Notes under the pieces: model-generated
The model's database searches: none
What the model saw: the letters and a program-made list of their open reading frames with translations, nothing else
What the model was told of the DNA's origin: nothing
Shown: piece by piece, positions 1-8,754 of the stretch
How the letters are laid out: each line of letters begins with the position of its first letter
Position numbering within the stretch: the stretch's first letter is position 1
Origin: Phymatolithon calcareum
Lineage: Eukaryota > Rhodophyta > Florideophyceae > Hapalidiales
Direction: 5' to 3'
Length of the DNA: 64,000 nt
Assembly (NCBI GenBank): GCA_977006965.1
Contig: OZ345379.1
Coordinates: 62,001-126,000 of the forward strand
Made by a program: the position numbers and the translations under genes

Positions 1-2589
1 ACCGAATTCCTTGAGACCTTCACTGACAACCTAGAACCCGAAGCACCTGCCGATCCCGATTTTCCCAACAATCCCCAAGTGCGACCTTCCGTCCCGGTCT
101 ATGTCTCCCAGCTGAACACTCTCAAGGAGCGCATGCGCACAACACTCTACGTCAACCATGAGCACATGGTTCGATTCAGCACTGATCTCGCTGGTGCCGT
201 GGAGGAGGAGTTCTTTCGTTTCGAGCCCATTCTCCGCAAGTGCGTCGAAGATTTCGTCGTCAAGTTTCTTACGCGGGATACTGCCGGCGCGGTGCAGGAA
301 AGCGAGCTCCGTGGTCGCAGTTACTGGCTCTCTGTGTACAACATGCCATCCGTCCGCAAACTGCGCGACCTCCGTTCCAATCACATCGGCGGCCTTTCGG
401 CCATTTCCGGCACTGTCACGCGAACGTCAGAGGTTCGGCCGGAGCTCTTGCTCGGTACCTTTGCCTGTGGTGAATGCGATGAGATTTACACTGACGTTGA
501 GCAGCAGTTCAGGTACACCGAACCGCCGATGTGTCCTCATTGTAATAACAAGAAAGAATGGAAACTTGACGTGGAGAGAAGTACCTTTGTCGACTGGCAG
601 CGTGTCCGTCTCCAGGAGAACGCCGCAGAGATTCCGGCTGGCTCTATGCCGCGAACCATGGATGTCATTCTCCGCAACGATAACGTTGAGAGCGCGAAGG
701 CAGGGGATCGTATTGTTCTCACCGGTACGCTTGTCGTCATTCCCGATTCCGTTAGTCTGGCGGGTGCAGGGGAGCGGGTGCAGGCCGTGCCTAAGGGCGG
801 TGCAACCCTGCGAAGTGATGGTTACAGTGGCGTGAAGCAGTTTGGAGTTCGTGAACTCGTCTACCGCCTGTCGTACCTTGCATCACACATCGCGGCAGCA
901 GAAGCCAAGCCGGATTCCGCAGCTGTTCGCGGAGAAGAAGAAGAGGATGAAACGTTTGACAGCGTTCTACGCAGTTTTACGCGTGAAGAACGTGACGATA
1001 TTGGGCTGATGAAATCCCAGCCTCGTTTGTATCAGAGTATGGTCAGCAGCATTGCGCCGACCGTGTATGGTCATGATGAAGTCAAGCGTGGAATTTTGCT
1101 CATGTTGTTCGGCGGTGTGCATAAGGAAACTCAAGAAGGTATATCGCTTCGTGGCGATATTAACGTGTGCGTTGTTGGTGATCCCTCAACTGCGAAAAGT
1201 CAGTTTCTGAAATACATCGTCAACTTCATGCCAAGAGCGGTCTATACCAGCGGCAAAGCGTCTTCCGCAGCGGGGTTGACAGCCTCTGTCGCAAAGGACC
1301 ACGAGACGGGCGAGTTCTGCATTGAAGCTGGTGCGCTCATGCTCGCGGACAACGGAATTTGTTGCATTGATGAGTTTGACAAAATGGATATCAAGGATCA
1401 AGTAGCTATTCATGAAGCTATGGAACAGCAGACCATTTCAATTTCGAAAGCTGGTATTCAAGCCACTCTCAACGCGCGCACGTCAATTCTAGCAGCTGCA
1501 AATCCAGTTGCGGGCCGCTATGACCGATCCAGAACGCTCAAGCAGAACTTGACTATGTCTGCACCTATCATGTCTCGTTTTGATCTTTTCTTCGTTGTTC
1601 TTGATGATTGCGAAGAGTCTTCTGACTATAACATTGCCAGATTCATTGTCAACGTTCATCGTGGAGGTACGAATGCTCTCCCGACCGAATTTTCTCAACC
1701 GCAGCTGCAAAGATATATCCGTGCCGCGAGGATGATCAAGCCGGTAATATCTCCAGAATCTCGTAACCTCCTAGTTGATTCCTACAAGCGTTTGCGTCAG
1801 GCTGACTCTACAGGAGGTGGGCGTTCTGCATATCGAATCACCGTGCGTCAGCTGGAAAGTCTCATCCGCCTGTCGGAAGCGCTTGCGCGACTGCATCTTG
1901 ACGATGTTGTTCGACCGCACTACGTGCGAGAAGCAGTTCGTCTTCTGCGTAAATCCATCATTCATGTCGAAACCGAAGATGTCGATTTGAACGAAGGTGA
2001 AGAGGACGATGATGCCGAAGTAAATGGAGATCCTGTGGCCCTCGAGGATGGCGTTAAGGCGGAAGATGTCAACGATACGAAGACAGAATCGGCAATGGAA
2101 GTCGACACAGACGCCGCGAAATCCGAGACGAAGCCACTGAATGACGTGACCGACAGACAGACCGAGCTACCGGAAACTGCACCGGAAAGTGCTCCTCAGA
2201 CAGAACCCGGAGCTGACTCTACTGTGATCAAACAAGAAAAGAAGCCTGCAGAGAAGATCACTATTGGATTCAACGAGTTCCGACAGTTGATGAACAAGGT
2301 CGTGGTGTACTTGCGACGTGAGGAATCTCTCGGACGAGCACCAGGCGCTGCGGCGAAGCGAAAGGATATCATCCGTTTCCTACTCGAAGACGCCGACCGA
2401 CAAGGCGGTGCTGGTGGAGCATTCGATTCCGAGGAGGCTCTCCTTCGCGAAGCCAAGGTAATGCGACTTGTTGTAAGCAGAATGGTGAAGAAGGAAAAGG
2501 TTTTGGTGGAAGTCCCTAATCAATCGGATGATATCGCCAAGGACGATCGCCTGTTTGCTGTACATCCTAACTATATCGTTGAGGCATAG
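1..2589 (+). CDS. MCM6: DNA replication licensing factor MCM6 (5' end outside window)
   Basis: MCM6 is one subunit of the hetero-hexameric MCM2-7 helicase that unwinds replication origins in the nucleus. The frame is open from base 1, so the true start lies upstream; the GTG at 79 is not a start. Seen: an N-terminal OB region with a C4 zinc finger (CGEC and CPHC, about nt 464-541), Walker A GDPSTAKSQF (about 1175-1205), Walker B CCIDEFDKM (about 1360-1386), the SRFDLFF arginine-finger region (about 1575), and a C-terminal winged helix from about 2265. The wording around Walker A, DEFDKMD and SAPIMSRFDLFF is MCM6-specific among MCM paralogues. Odd: an acidic, low-complexity linker of about 85 residues (about 1990-2260) separates the ATPase core from the winged helix, longer than I would expect. 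No introns are seen. The gene converges on the XPG gene 120 bp away. Confidence 0.94.
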   Translation, partial: TEFLETFTDNLEPEAPADPDFPNNPQVRPSVPVYVSQLNTLKERMRTTLYVNHEHMVRFSTDLAGAVEEEFFRFEPILRKCVEDFVVKFLTRDTAGAVQESELRGRSYWLSVYNMPSVRKLRDLRSNHIGGLSAISGTVTRTSEVRPELLLGTFACGECDEIYTDVEQQFRYTEPPMCPHCNNKKEWKLDVERSTFVDWQRVRLQENAAEIPAGSMPRTMDVILRNDNVESAKAGDRIVLTGTLVVIPDSVSLAGAGERVQAVPKGGATLRSDGYSGVKQFGVRELVYRLSYLASHIAAAEAKPDSAAVRGEEEEDETFDSVLRSFTREERDDIGLMKSQPRLYQSMVSSIAPTVYGHDEVKRGILLMLFGGVHKETQEGISLRGDINVCVVGDPSTAKSQFLKYIVNFMPRAVYTSGKASSAAGLTASVAKDHETGEFCIEAGALMLADNGICCIDEFDKMDIKDQVAIHEAMEQQTISISKAGIQATLNARTSILAAANPVAGRYDRSRTLKQNLTMSAPIMSRFDLFFVVLDDCEESSDYNIARFIVNVHRGGTNALPTEFSQPQLQRYIRAARMIKPVISPESRNLLVDSYKRLRQADSTGGGRSAYRITVRQLESLIRLSEALARLHLDDVVRPHYVREAVRLLRKSIIHVETEDVDLNEGEEDDDAEVNGDPVALEDGVKAEDVNDTKTESAMEVDTDAAKSETKPLNDVTDRQTELPETAPESAPQTEPGADSTVIKQEKKPAEKITIGFNEFRQLMNKVVVYLRREESLGRAPGAAAKRKDIIRFLLEDADRQGGAGGAFDSEEALLREAKVMRLVVSRMVKKEKVLVEVPNQSDDIAKDDRLFAVHPNYIVEA

Positions 2590-2678
2590 TGTCCATTGCG
2601 AGTACCTCAATTTTATGACATGGTTGCCCAATGTAACTAATCGTGCCAAGAGATAAACAAATGCTTGCCGCAGAGTGA

Positions 2679-2684
2679 AATAAA
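2679..2684 (+). promoter_or_regulatory. Candidate poly(A) signal for MCM6
   Basis: AATAAA lies 90 bp after the MCM6 stop codon, in the 120-bp gap before the convergent XPG gene ends. It is placed as expected for 3'-end formation, but a hexamer alone is weak evidence. Confidence 0.35.
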
Positions 2685-2709
2685 TATGGCTATGTCGGTC
2701 TGCTAAATT

Positions 2710-5700
2710 CTACTGTCGCTCGCTTTGCCTTTTGCCAAGTCCAGCCAACATAGAATTCAACCGTGATCTCAGCTCTGCCTCCGTCCCCTTGGTAGACAAA
2801 CCAAGTCTATGAAGCTCTTTTCTCATTTCCTTTGCAGACAGCCGCCCCAAGTTGTCTTTCGTGACGATTGCAACGTCGTCATATTCATCACCAACAAATC
2901 CACTTTCTGCTTCACCAGTTTCTTCCAGTCCCGCAGTATTTTTGTTCAAGTTACCGGGTTTATCTTTGGGTTCGGCCATCAGTTTTTCGGCGCTGTCTCC
3001 TGCAATCCCGCGAACCGCACGCTGCAATCGCACCGACTTGATCTTTGCAAACCGATGAGGCTTGAAAAACTGTTCAATACGCCTTTGCTCCGGCCCCATA
3101 GTTTGTCTTTGCTGCAGCTCATGTCGCAAGGGTCCGACAGCGGCGTTAAAGTGTACGGAATCCCAGCCAAACTTCTTGTAGCAAAACTGCTCTAACGCGG
3201 CAAAATCAACAGGTTTCCATGTGAACGGTTCATCCGACGTGTTGACGGCAGGATTCCAATAAGCTTCCGCAACTTGTGGATTAGGAAACCCTTGATGAAA
3301 AATCCAGTTTCGCTTAATATTTCTATGTTTCCAGCAAAACTGTCGCCGTTTCGCAAGTTGCTCCGTACTTTGCATAGTTTCCTCATCCGGTTGCTCGTCT
3401 AAAATTGTTACTGTGTTCGTCCACTCCAAGAGCTCCTTCAGGCCATTTTCCCCAGGAAAAGCCTCCAACACTTCCATTGAGTTTACGATACCGATGCCGC
3501 GGACGCCGGGGGTATAGTCGGATCCCAGGAGATAAGCGAGATTAATCAGTTGCTTGCGATCAATACCTAGCTCCGATTTTATCGCAGAAGTGCTGTATGC
3601 CTCGGCAAATTTTCCCTCAGAGAACAACCGTCTGTACACTGTTCTGGCTCCAAAGAGAAATGCGTCAGAATCTTCCGTGATGACTCCATCGACAAGGCCC
3701 TTCAAGTCAAGGAAGGCGCACTGCGCTTCTGCTTCCATCGGGGCTTCTATGAAAGGTATGCCGAAAAGTCGGAGCAAATCGCGTGTCTCAGCAATCATTT
3801 CTTCTGTCACGCTTTCCACAACTTTGCGCTGTTTGTGCTGCTGTTGCAAGAGGTCCGCCCTTTCCGATTCAAGGCCATTGCGAATTCGCTCCACTTCTGC
3901 TTCATCATAAGCGTTCACCTGTGATACATGTGGTCCCGTTTCGTTTTCATTTTCGTCCGCGTTAAGAATGCTCTCGGCACGTGCTATATTAGCTTCATTG
4001 AGGTGATGATCTCTAGACTGATCCCATGCTTCAATTGTAGCTCGCAGAGCAGGGTCATCTTCGAATATCTCAGTGTGCGCAGGATGTAGAACTGCCTCCT
4101 CTCTGTCTGCAATCGCGCCCTTGCCAATACTCTCAGCATGTTGATCTATTTCGTCATGCACAGCCTCATCAGTTGCGTTCTCTTTAGTTTGACCCTCCCC
4201 GTTCAAGTCATTGGGCAGCACAGCGAGACTATCAGTTCGCCTAGTGGGCACTCGTTCAACTGCAATACCTTGCATATGCTCACCGGATGACATCCCTTTC
4301 TTGTTATTATCATTTGTATCAGCCGATTCGCTCCGAAAAACAGAAGCATCACCATCCTGACCGAAAATATCTCCAGTTCGATTCTTAGAGATATGTTTGA
4401 AGCTTTCTTCATTTGAATTTCCTGCAGACTCTAAGCAATCCAGTTTTCTGATTGACTCTGGTAAAGTGTTGGATACAAGTCCACCATCATCTTTGTCCAA
4501 CACCGCCCCGGGACCACAGGAATATTCTTCCGCACCCTGTTCTCGCAACGGGACACTGCTTCCTTGACAATTTACCGTTGAGCGCAGATCGGTGGCAAAT
4601 TCGTTCAAATTTTCATTCCTGCCCTGCATATTCGAATTTCGATATGCTTTGCCTTTTTCCGGAGCTGGCAACACAATCCGAGGAGTAATTTCGTCCCTGG
4701 ACAAATCCGCATTCTGCTCGTTTCGAGTGTGGCTCATACGGCCACGCATCGACAGCATAATGGCTTGCTGAATTTCAACTTCCTCTGTCACGGATTCCTT
4801 CCGTTTTTCTTTGGCAGAATGGGCAACCAACTGTTCTTCATCTTCTTCGCTTGTTTCTGGAGTTCGGATGACAAGTCGAGGAGTTATATCATCATTGGAA
4901 GTTTCTGCCTTTTGGCGTTCTCGGTGGAGTCTTGAATTCCTTTGCATCGACAACATAATGGCCTTCTGCAAGGCAACATCTTCCTCGTTTTCAACAAGCG
5001 ATTCAGTTATACCCAATTCATTGTTCTTTGCCAGGACACCGCCTTTCCTTTCAATTATATTATCATCGCTGTCGCCGAGAGCGGCCTTCTCTTCCCGGAT
5101 TTTTGTCGTCTGCACATCATCAACTTCCTCAATTTCTTTCAACATGATGTTCGTACCGCAGCGGTCCTTGTCCGTTGCTCTTCCTTGTTCTCCATGACTC
5201 GCTCCAGCGATGTTAGTGTCAGTCGAGGGCAACGCAGGCACTGTGGCACCATCTTCCCACTCCATGTCATCATCGCTATCGGAATCGATTTTGCGCTTTT
5301 CTTCATGTTTGCTTTGTTGTTGCGCAATGCTGTTCTGTACTTCCAGGATAGGTCTGTCCTCGCCTGACGACGCATCGCAGTCGATAGCGTCATCTTCCAG
5401 TGTGGCTCCAAGCTTGTGATTCCCCCCCGTTTGCAGGACCTTGGAAGCCCAACCAAGTCCAAAGTCTTTCCGAGCATCATTTTCCGCTACGTTAGCAGAA
5501 ACGAGTCCCTGATCGGCATTCGGCGCTTTTCTCCTTTCTCTTTGAATTCGAATTCTCGTGAGCAAGTCCAGCTGTTGGTGCTCTGGACTTACATCACGTA
5601 CATGGACGTTCTCCAATTCGCCCTCCGAGCTCTCCATGCCCAAATCATCTTCATCATCGTCATCGTTTTCTTCCAGAAGATACATCCTTTTGCTGTCCGA

Positions 5701-6768
5701 AGCAATGCGTTGATTTGCACCAGACTTGCTGTTAATAGCTTTCCTAATGCTTTTGATACGGCGATTGAGGGTAGTATTTTTCATAAATCCAACAATCTGT
5801 GCTTTGGAGAACTCTTCGGGGTCATTCTGACGACTCATGACTTGATCCCTATGCTGTGCGCGCTGTCTCTGTCGAATTTGTCTGAACACTTCGGCCTGAA
5901 CAGTTGGCGGAAGATTGGCCAGAGCATCGTCGTCAATTTCGTTGAGGTCCTCGGGCAGGACGACATTAATCTTTGGTTCAGGCTCTTCGATGATGTCATC
6001 TCTCGCCGCCTGTCGTGCCAACTTCTGCTCATCTTGCGGGATGATATCCAGCTCTGGGTCGTATCCCGGACCATGGGAGAGAGATTTTCTTTTCTTCTTT
6101 CCCGCCTTTCGCGTCATCTCTGTCTCATCCTGCAGTAGTAGATCAAGGTCGGATTCATATCCAGGTCCGGGTGACAGAGATTTTGCTTTCGGTTTCGGTA
6201 TACTCGGTGGTGATGGTTTCTCGAAGTCGGAGTTGTCGTTAGGACAGGGCAGCACGTCATCATCAAGAGCTGATTTATACCCTGGGGTCGCCGACGGAGG
6301 TTTTCCTCCAAACTCGTCAGCCTTTGGAGGAGAGAGCGAACCAATACGGCGACGCTTTGAAATTCTCCCGGTCAGGCTGCGACGATTTCGCGAGGCACCC
6401 ACAACAGCGTTGACGGCAGCGCTGCGCATCTGATTCAGCAAAAGGCGCTCTGCGAGTTTGCGCAGTTTGACGACGTCTCGATCCCGCTGGGCGCGACGCA
6501 AATTGCGGGTGTGACGTTTGAGCGCAGGGGTTGCGCCGTCGAAGACAAGCACCGGCTTAACGGCGAGAAATAGGAGCTTGCAGCAGCGCCTAAATATGCC
6601 GATTAGATGGGCGTTTGGGAGCATTGCGCCCTCGGATTCACGCATTGCGCGAACAAACTGCGTGAGCCAGATTGAGGCATCTACGGCTATTCGCTTGTGG
6701 CGAACGTGTGAGTTGGGCACGCGCTGTCCGACCGGCGAGAGCAACTCCCACAGGCCCTGGACTCCCAT
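2710..6768 (-). CDS. XPG: XPG/RAD2 (ERCC5-type) structure-specific endonuclease
   Basis: XPG makes the 3' incision in nucleotide excision repair, working with TFIIH and PCNA. I chose the ATG at 6768 because the protein then begins MGVQGLWELL, the family N-terminus. In the resulting 1,352 residues: the N-nuclease region is 1 to about 105 (VDASIW, VFDG). A conserved Rad2 spacer element (LPEDLNEIDDDAL) is near 271. Two ubiquitin-interacting motifs of form DxALQKAIxLS lie near 595-610 and 662-675. The I-nuclease region is about 987-1120 (EAPMEAEAQCA, TEDSDAFLFG, then a helix-hairpin-helix GSDYTPGVRGIG). A PCNA box QRRIEQFF is near 1228. The C-terminus carries a SAP-like DNA-binding motif, about 1309-1343, not usual in human XPG. 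The acidic spacer also has three PGY-centred repeats near 162, 201 and 233. Length is comparable to human XPG; single exon. Confidence 0.94.
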   Translation of the reverse strand: MGVQGLWELLSPVGQRVPNSHVRHKRIAVDASIWLTQFVRAMRESEGAMLPNAHLIGIFRRCCKLLFLAVKPVLVFDGATPALKRHTRNLRRAQRDRDVVKLRKLAERLLLNQMRSAAVNAVVGASRNRRSLTGRISKRRRIGSLSPPKADEFGGKPPSATPGYKSALDDDVLPCPNDNSDFEKPSPPSIPKPKAKSLSPGPGYESDLDLLLQDETEMTRKAGKKKRKSLSHGPGYDPELDIIPQDEQKLARQAARDDIIEEPEPKINVVLPEDLNEIDDDALANLPPTVQAEVFRQIRQRQRAQHRDQVMSRQNDPEEFSKAQIVGFMKNTTLNRRIKSIRKAINSKSGANQRIASDSKRMYLLEENDDDDEDDLGMESSEGELENVHVRDVSPEHQQLDLLTRIRIQRERRKAPNADQGLVSANVAENDARKDFGLGWASKVLQTGGNHKLGATLEDDAIDCDASSGEDRPILEVQNSIAQQQSKHEEKRKIDSDSDDDMEWEDGATVPALPSTDTNIAGASHGEQGRATDKDRCGTNIMLKEIEEVDDVQTTKIREEKAALGDSDDNIIERKGGVLAKNNELGITESLVENEEDVALQKAIMLSMQRNSRLHRERQKAETSNDDITPRLVIRTPETSEEDEEQLVAHSAKEKRKESVTEEVEIQQAIMLSMRGRMSHTRNEQNADLSRDEITPRIVLPAPEKGKAYRNSNMQGRNENLNEFATDLRSTVNCQGSSVPLREQGAEEYSCGPGAVLDKDDGGLVSNTLPESIRKLDCLESAGNSNEESFKHISKNRTGDIFGQDGDASVFRSESADTNDNNKKGMSSGEHMQGIAVERVPTRRTDSLAVLPNDLNGEGQTKENATDEAVHDEIDQHAESIGKGAIADREEAVLHPAHTEIFEDDPALRATIEAWDQSRDHHLNEANIARAESILNADENENETGPHVSQVNAYDEAEVERIRNGLESERADLLQQQHKQRKVVESVTEEMIAETRDLLRLFGIPFIEAPMEAEAQCAFLDLKGLVDGVITEDSDAFLFGARTVYRRLFSEGKFAEAYSTSAIKSELGIDRKQLINLAYLLGSDYTPGVRGIGIVNSMEVLEAFPGENGLKELLEWTNTVTILDEQPDEETMQSTEQLAKRRQFCWKHRNIKRNWIFHQGFPNPQVAEAYWNPAVNTSDEPFTWKPVDFAALEQFCYKKFGWDSVHFNAAVGPLRHELQQRQTMGPEQRRIEQFFKPHRFAKIKSVRLQRAVRGIAGDSAEKLMAEPKDKPGNLNKNTAGLEETGEAESGFVGDEYDDVAIVTKDNLGRLSAKEMRKELHRLGLSTKGTEAELRSRLNSMLAGLGKRQSERQ

Positions 6769-8754
6769 CTTGAAACGCAGCAAGGGAGCATTGGGTTGAT
6801 ACCAGTCGCGCACGTCGACGTTCCTTGCCGATAAAAACGCCTCGACTCAGGCGACTTTGACGGGTGATGCAGGGCCGCAACAGCGCAGAGCAAACATGAT
6901 CTCTATTTTTATTGGCCGAATGACGTACTGGTTCGCGACAGAACGGAAGTATGACACACTATGATACTACACCAGAAAGCAAATCTTGGATGAAGTACAG
7001 TATTCAACTCCGAACATGAAACACCATGATGTTGTATTTTGCAGTACAGAAGGTTGCTGCCGTTTGCTTCTGCAAAATGCAAAGGAAAGATGTAGACCGG
7101 TGAAGATTGATGTCAAATTGAGCCGTAACCCACCTGCCGTAACTGCCTTTGACGAGCGGATTCCACCAAATTAATCTTCCGTTTCACGGCACTAGGGCGC
7201 CTGATGATGTGAAAACGGGCAGTGAGTTGCTTCTCAGGGAAAGCCTTCCTCCTGCGAAATATTTCGTCTGTCCATTGCACTTGAAATATCGGGCACCTTT
7301 CCGTGCGCCATTCGTTCAAGTGCAACTGGCAAGGGATGTATAGCATAGTCGATGAAGAAATCCTACAAAAGCCGGATGTCCGTCTCTTTCGAGTCTCTGT
7401 TGACAAGGACAACCCAAGCTGGGGTGCGACAAGTCGTCCTTCCCCATTCGCACTTGGCGGAAAGAGACACTGTACCATTTAAGGTGGATGACAACATGTT
7501 GGTCGAGCCCCTCATCCTGCTTCCTCCATTCGGGCTTGTCTTTTATATGGCAGGAAAAGTCACGCATTTGCTCCCATGGATTGGAACACTGTGTTTCTAG
7601 AGCGAAAATGCGATGCACTCACCATGGAAAATTACTGGCGTAAACGTTACGCCACCCGAAGGTAATACGCCCCAGAAAACGCCGCCGGATCTCCCCTTGT
7701 CCATGCACCCACACACCGCAATGATGTACGTACCGTTCACAGCACCGGAGGAAGAACGAGACGTTGTGAACAGACAAGAAAATGAACAACAGTCTGCTGC
7801 ACCACAGGGTGTCTAAAACGAAGACCCTCTGCAGTATTCCTTGAGATCAGCTCACAATGAGCCTCATGTCGTTGCTGGACCACTACGTCGCAACTGGTGG
7901 GCCCACCTTTAACTAAAGATATCCAATTTCGATCCACTGCTCCAGCTGGCATCACGTTTGCCATCAGCCGATTTTTGGCGAATACTAGCTTCATAAGCTC
8001 ACGAAACACAACCGGAGATCTACGCGTCGACAACGCCCACACACTCCACTCTCGGTATTCTATGCATCTGGAATGCTGTGCACTCGATTTCGCACGCGAA
8101 CGCACATTGCGGCGGGGTCGACGGGATTACGAGTTACAGGCCACTTGTGATGCGCACGAACGATCTTTTGTGAGTGCGTGCGTCTATGAGCCGTTTACTT
8201 CGCCCAAGCGGTGACAGACGTTCCCGCTGCAAGCTCAAAAAAGGTCGTGGAGCTCATTGTTAAGAAACTACAATGGACCGTGCGCCTAGCGCGACCATGG
8301 TCATTGCCGATTTCCGCGAAGCGCTCCGAAGAGAGCAAACTTGACGCAAAAGGTCTAAGTGCGGCTAAGCGTGTGAGTCCGAGTGTCCGAAGAACGTGAA
8401 GGCTCATGATTTTGAGAAATGACCTTCTGGGAGCGCGAACCTTAGCATTTTAAGGCCGTTGGTCATCACAATGAGACTGTAAAGTACTGGAAGCTGTAAT
8501 ATGTTTAAAGATAGCACTGGTATCAGTCGAAGGATCCAAACAAGCAGCGATTTTAAGGCGCTCGAGCGAGTGCCCCGGCTGGTACATGGTACCAATCTAT
8601 TATTCTATGGAAGGCTAGCGATATCTATCTTCGGTATGCGCAATTTTCTTTGCCGTCACGTGGGCCTAGCAAAGCATGTAGTGAACCCGCAGATAAGCAG
8701 TATTAAGTGGGATCCGCAGATTAAGCTCTATCTCGATCAAGCTACAATTTTTAT
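6769..8754. other. Intergenic, about 2 kb, no recognisable gene
   Basis: This separates the XPG and Tudor-like gene 3' side. Open stretches on both strands are short and overlapping, with no motif I recognise. It should hold the XPG promoter just right of 6768 and the Tudor-like gene's 3' UTR near 8750. Confidence 0.5.

Noticed and set aside
158-835. Long plus-strand frame inside MCM6 (225 codons)
   Set aside because: Overlaps MCM6 in another frame and has no domain; a shadow of the real gene.
5416-6138. 240-codon plus-strand frame opposite XPG
   Set aside because: Antisense shadow of the XPG acidic spacer; composition mirrors it.
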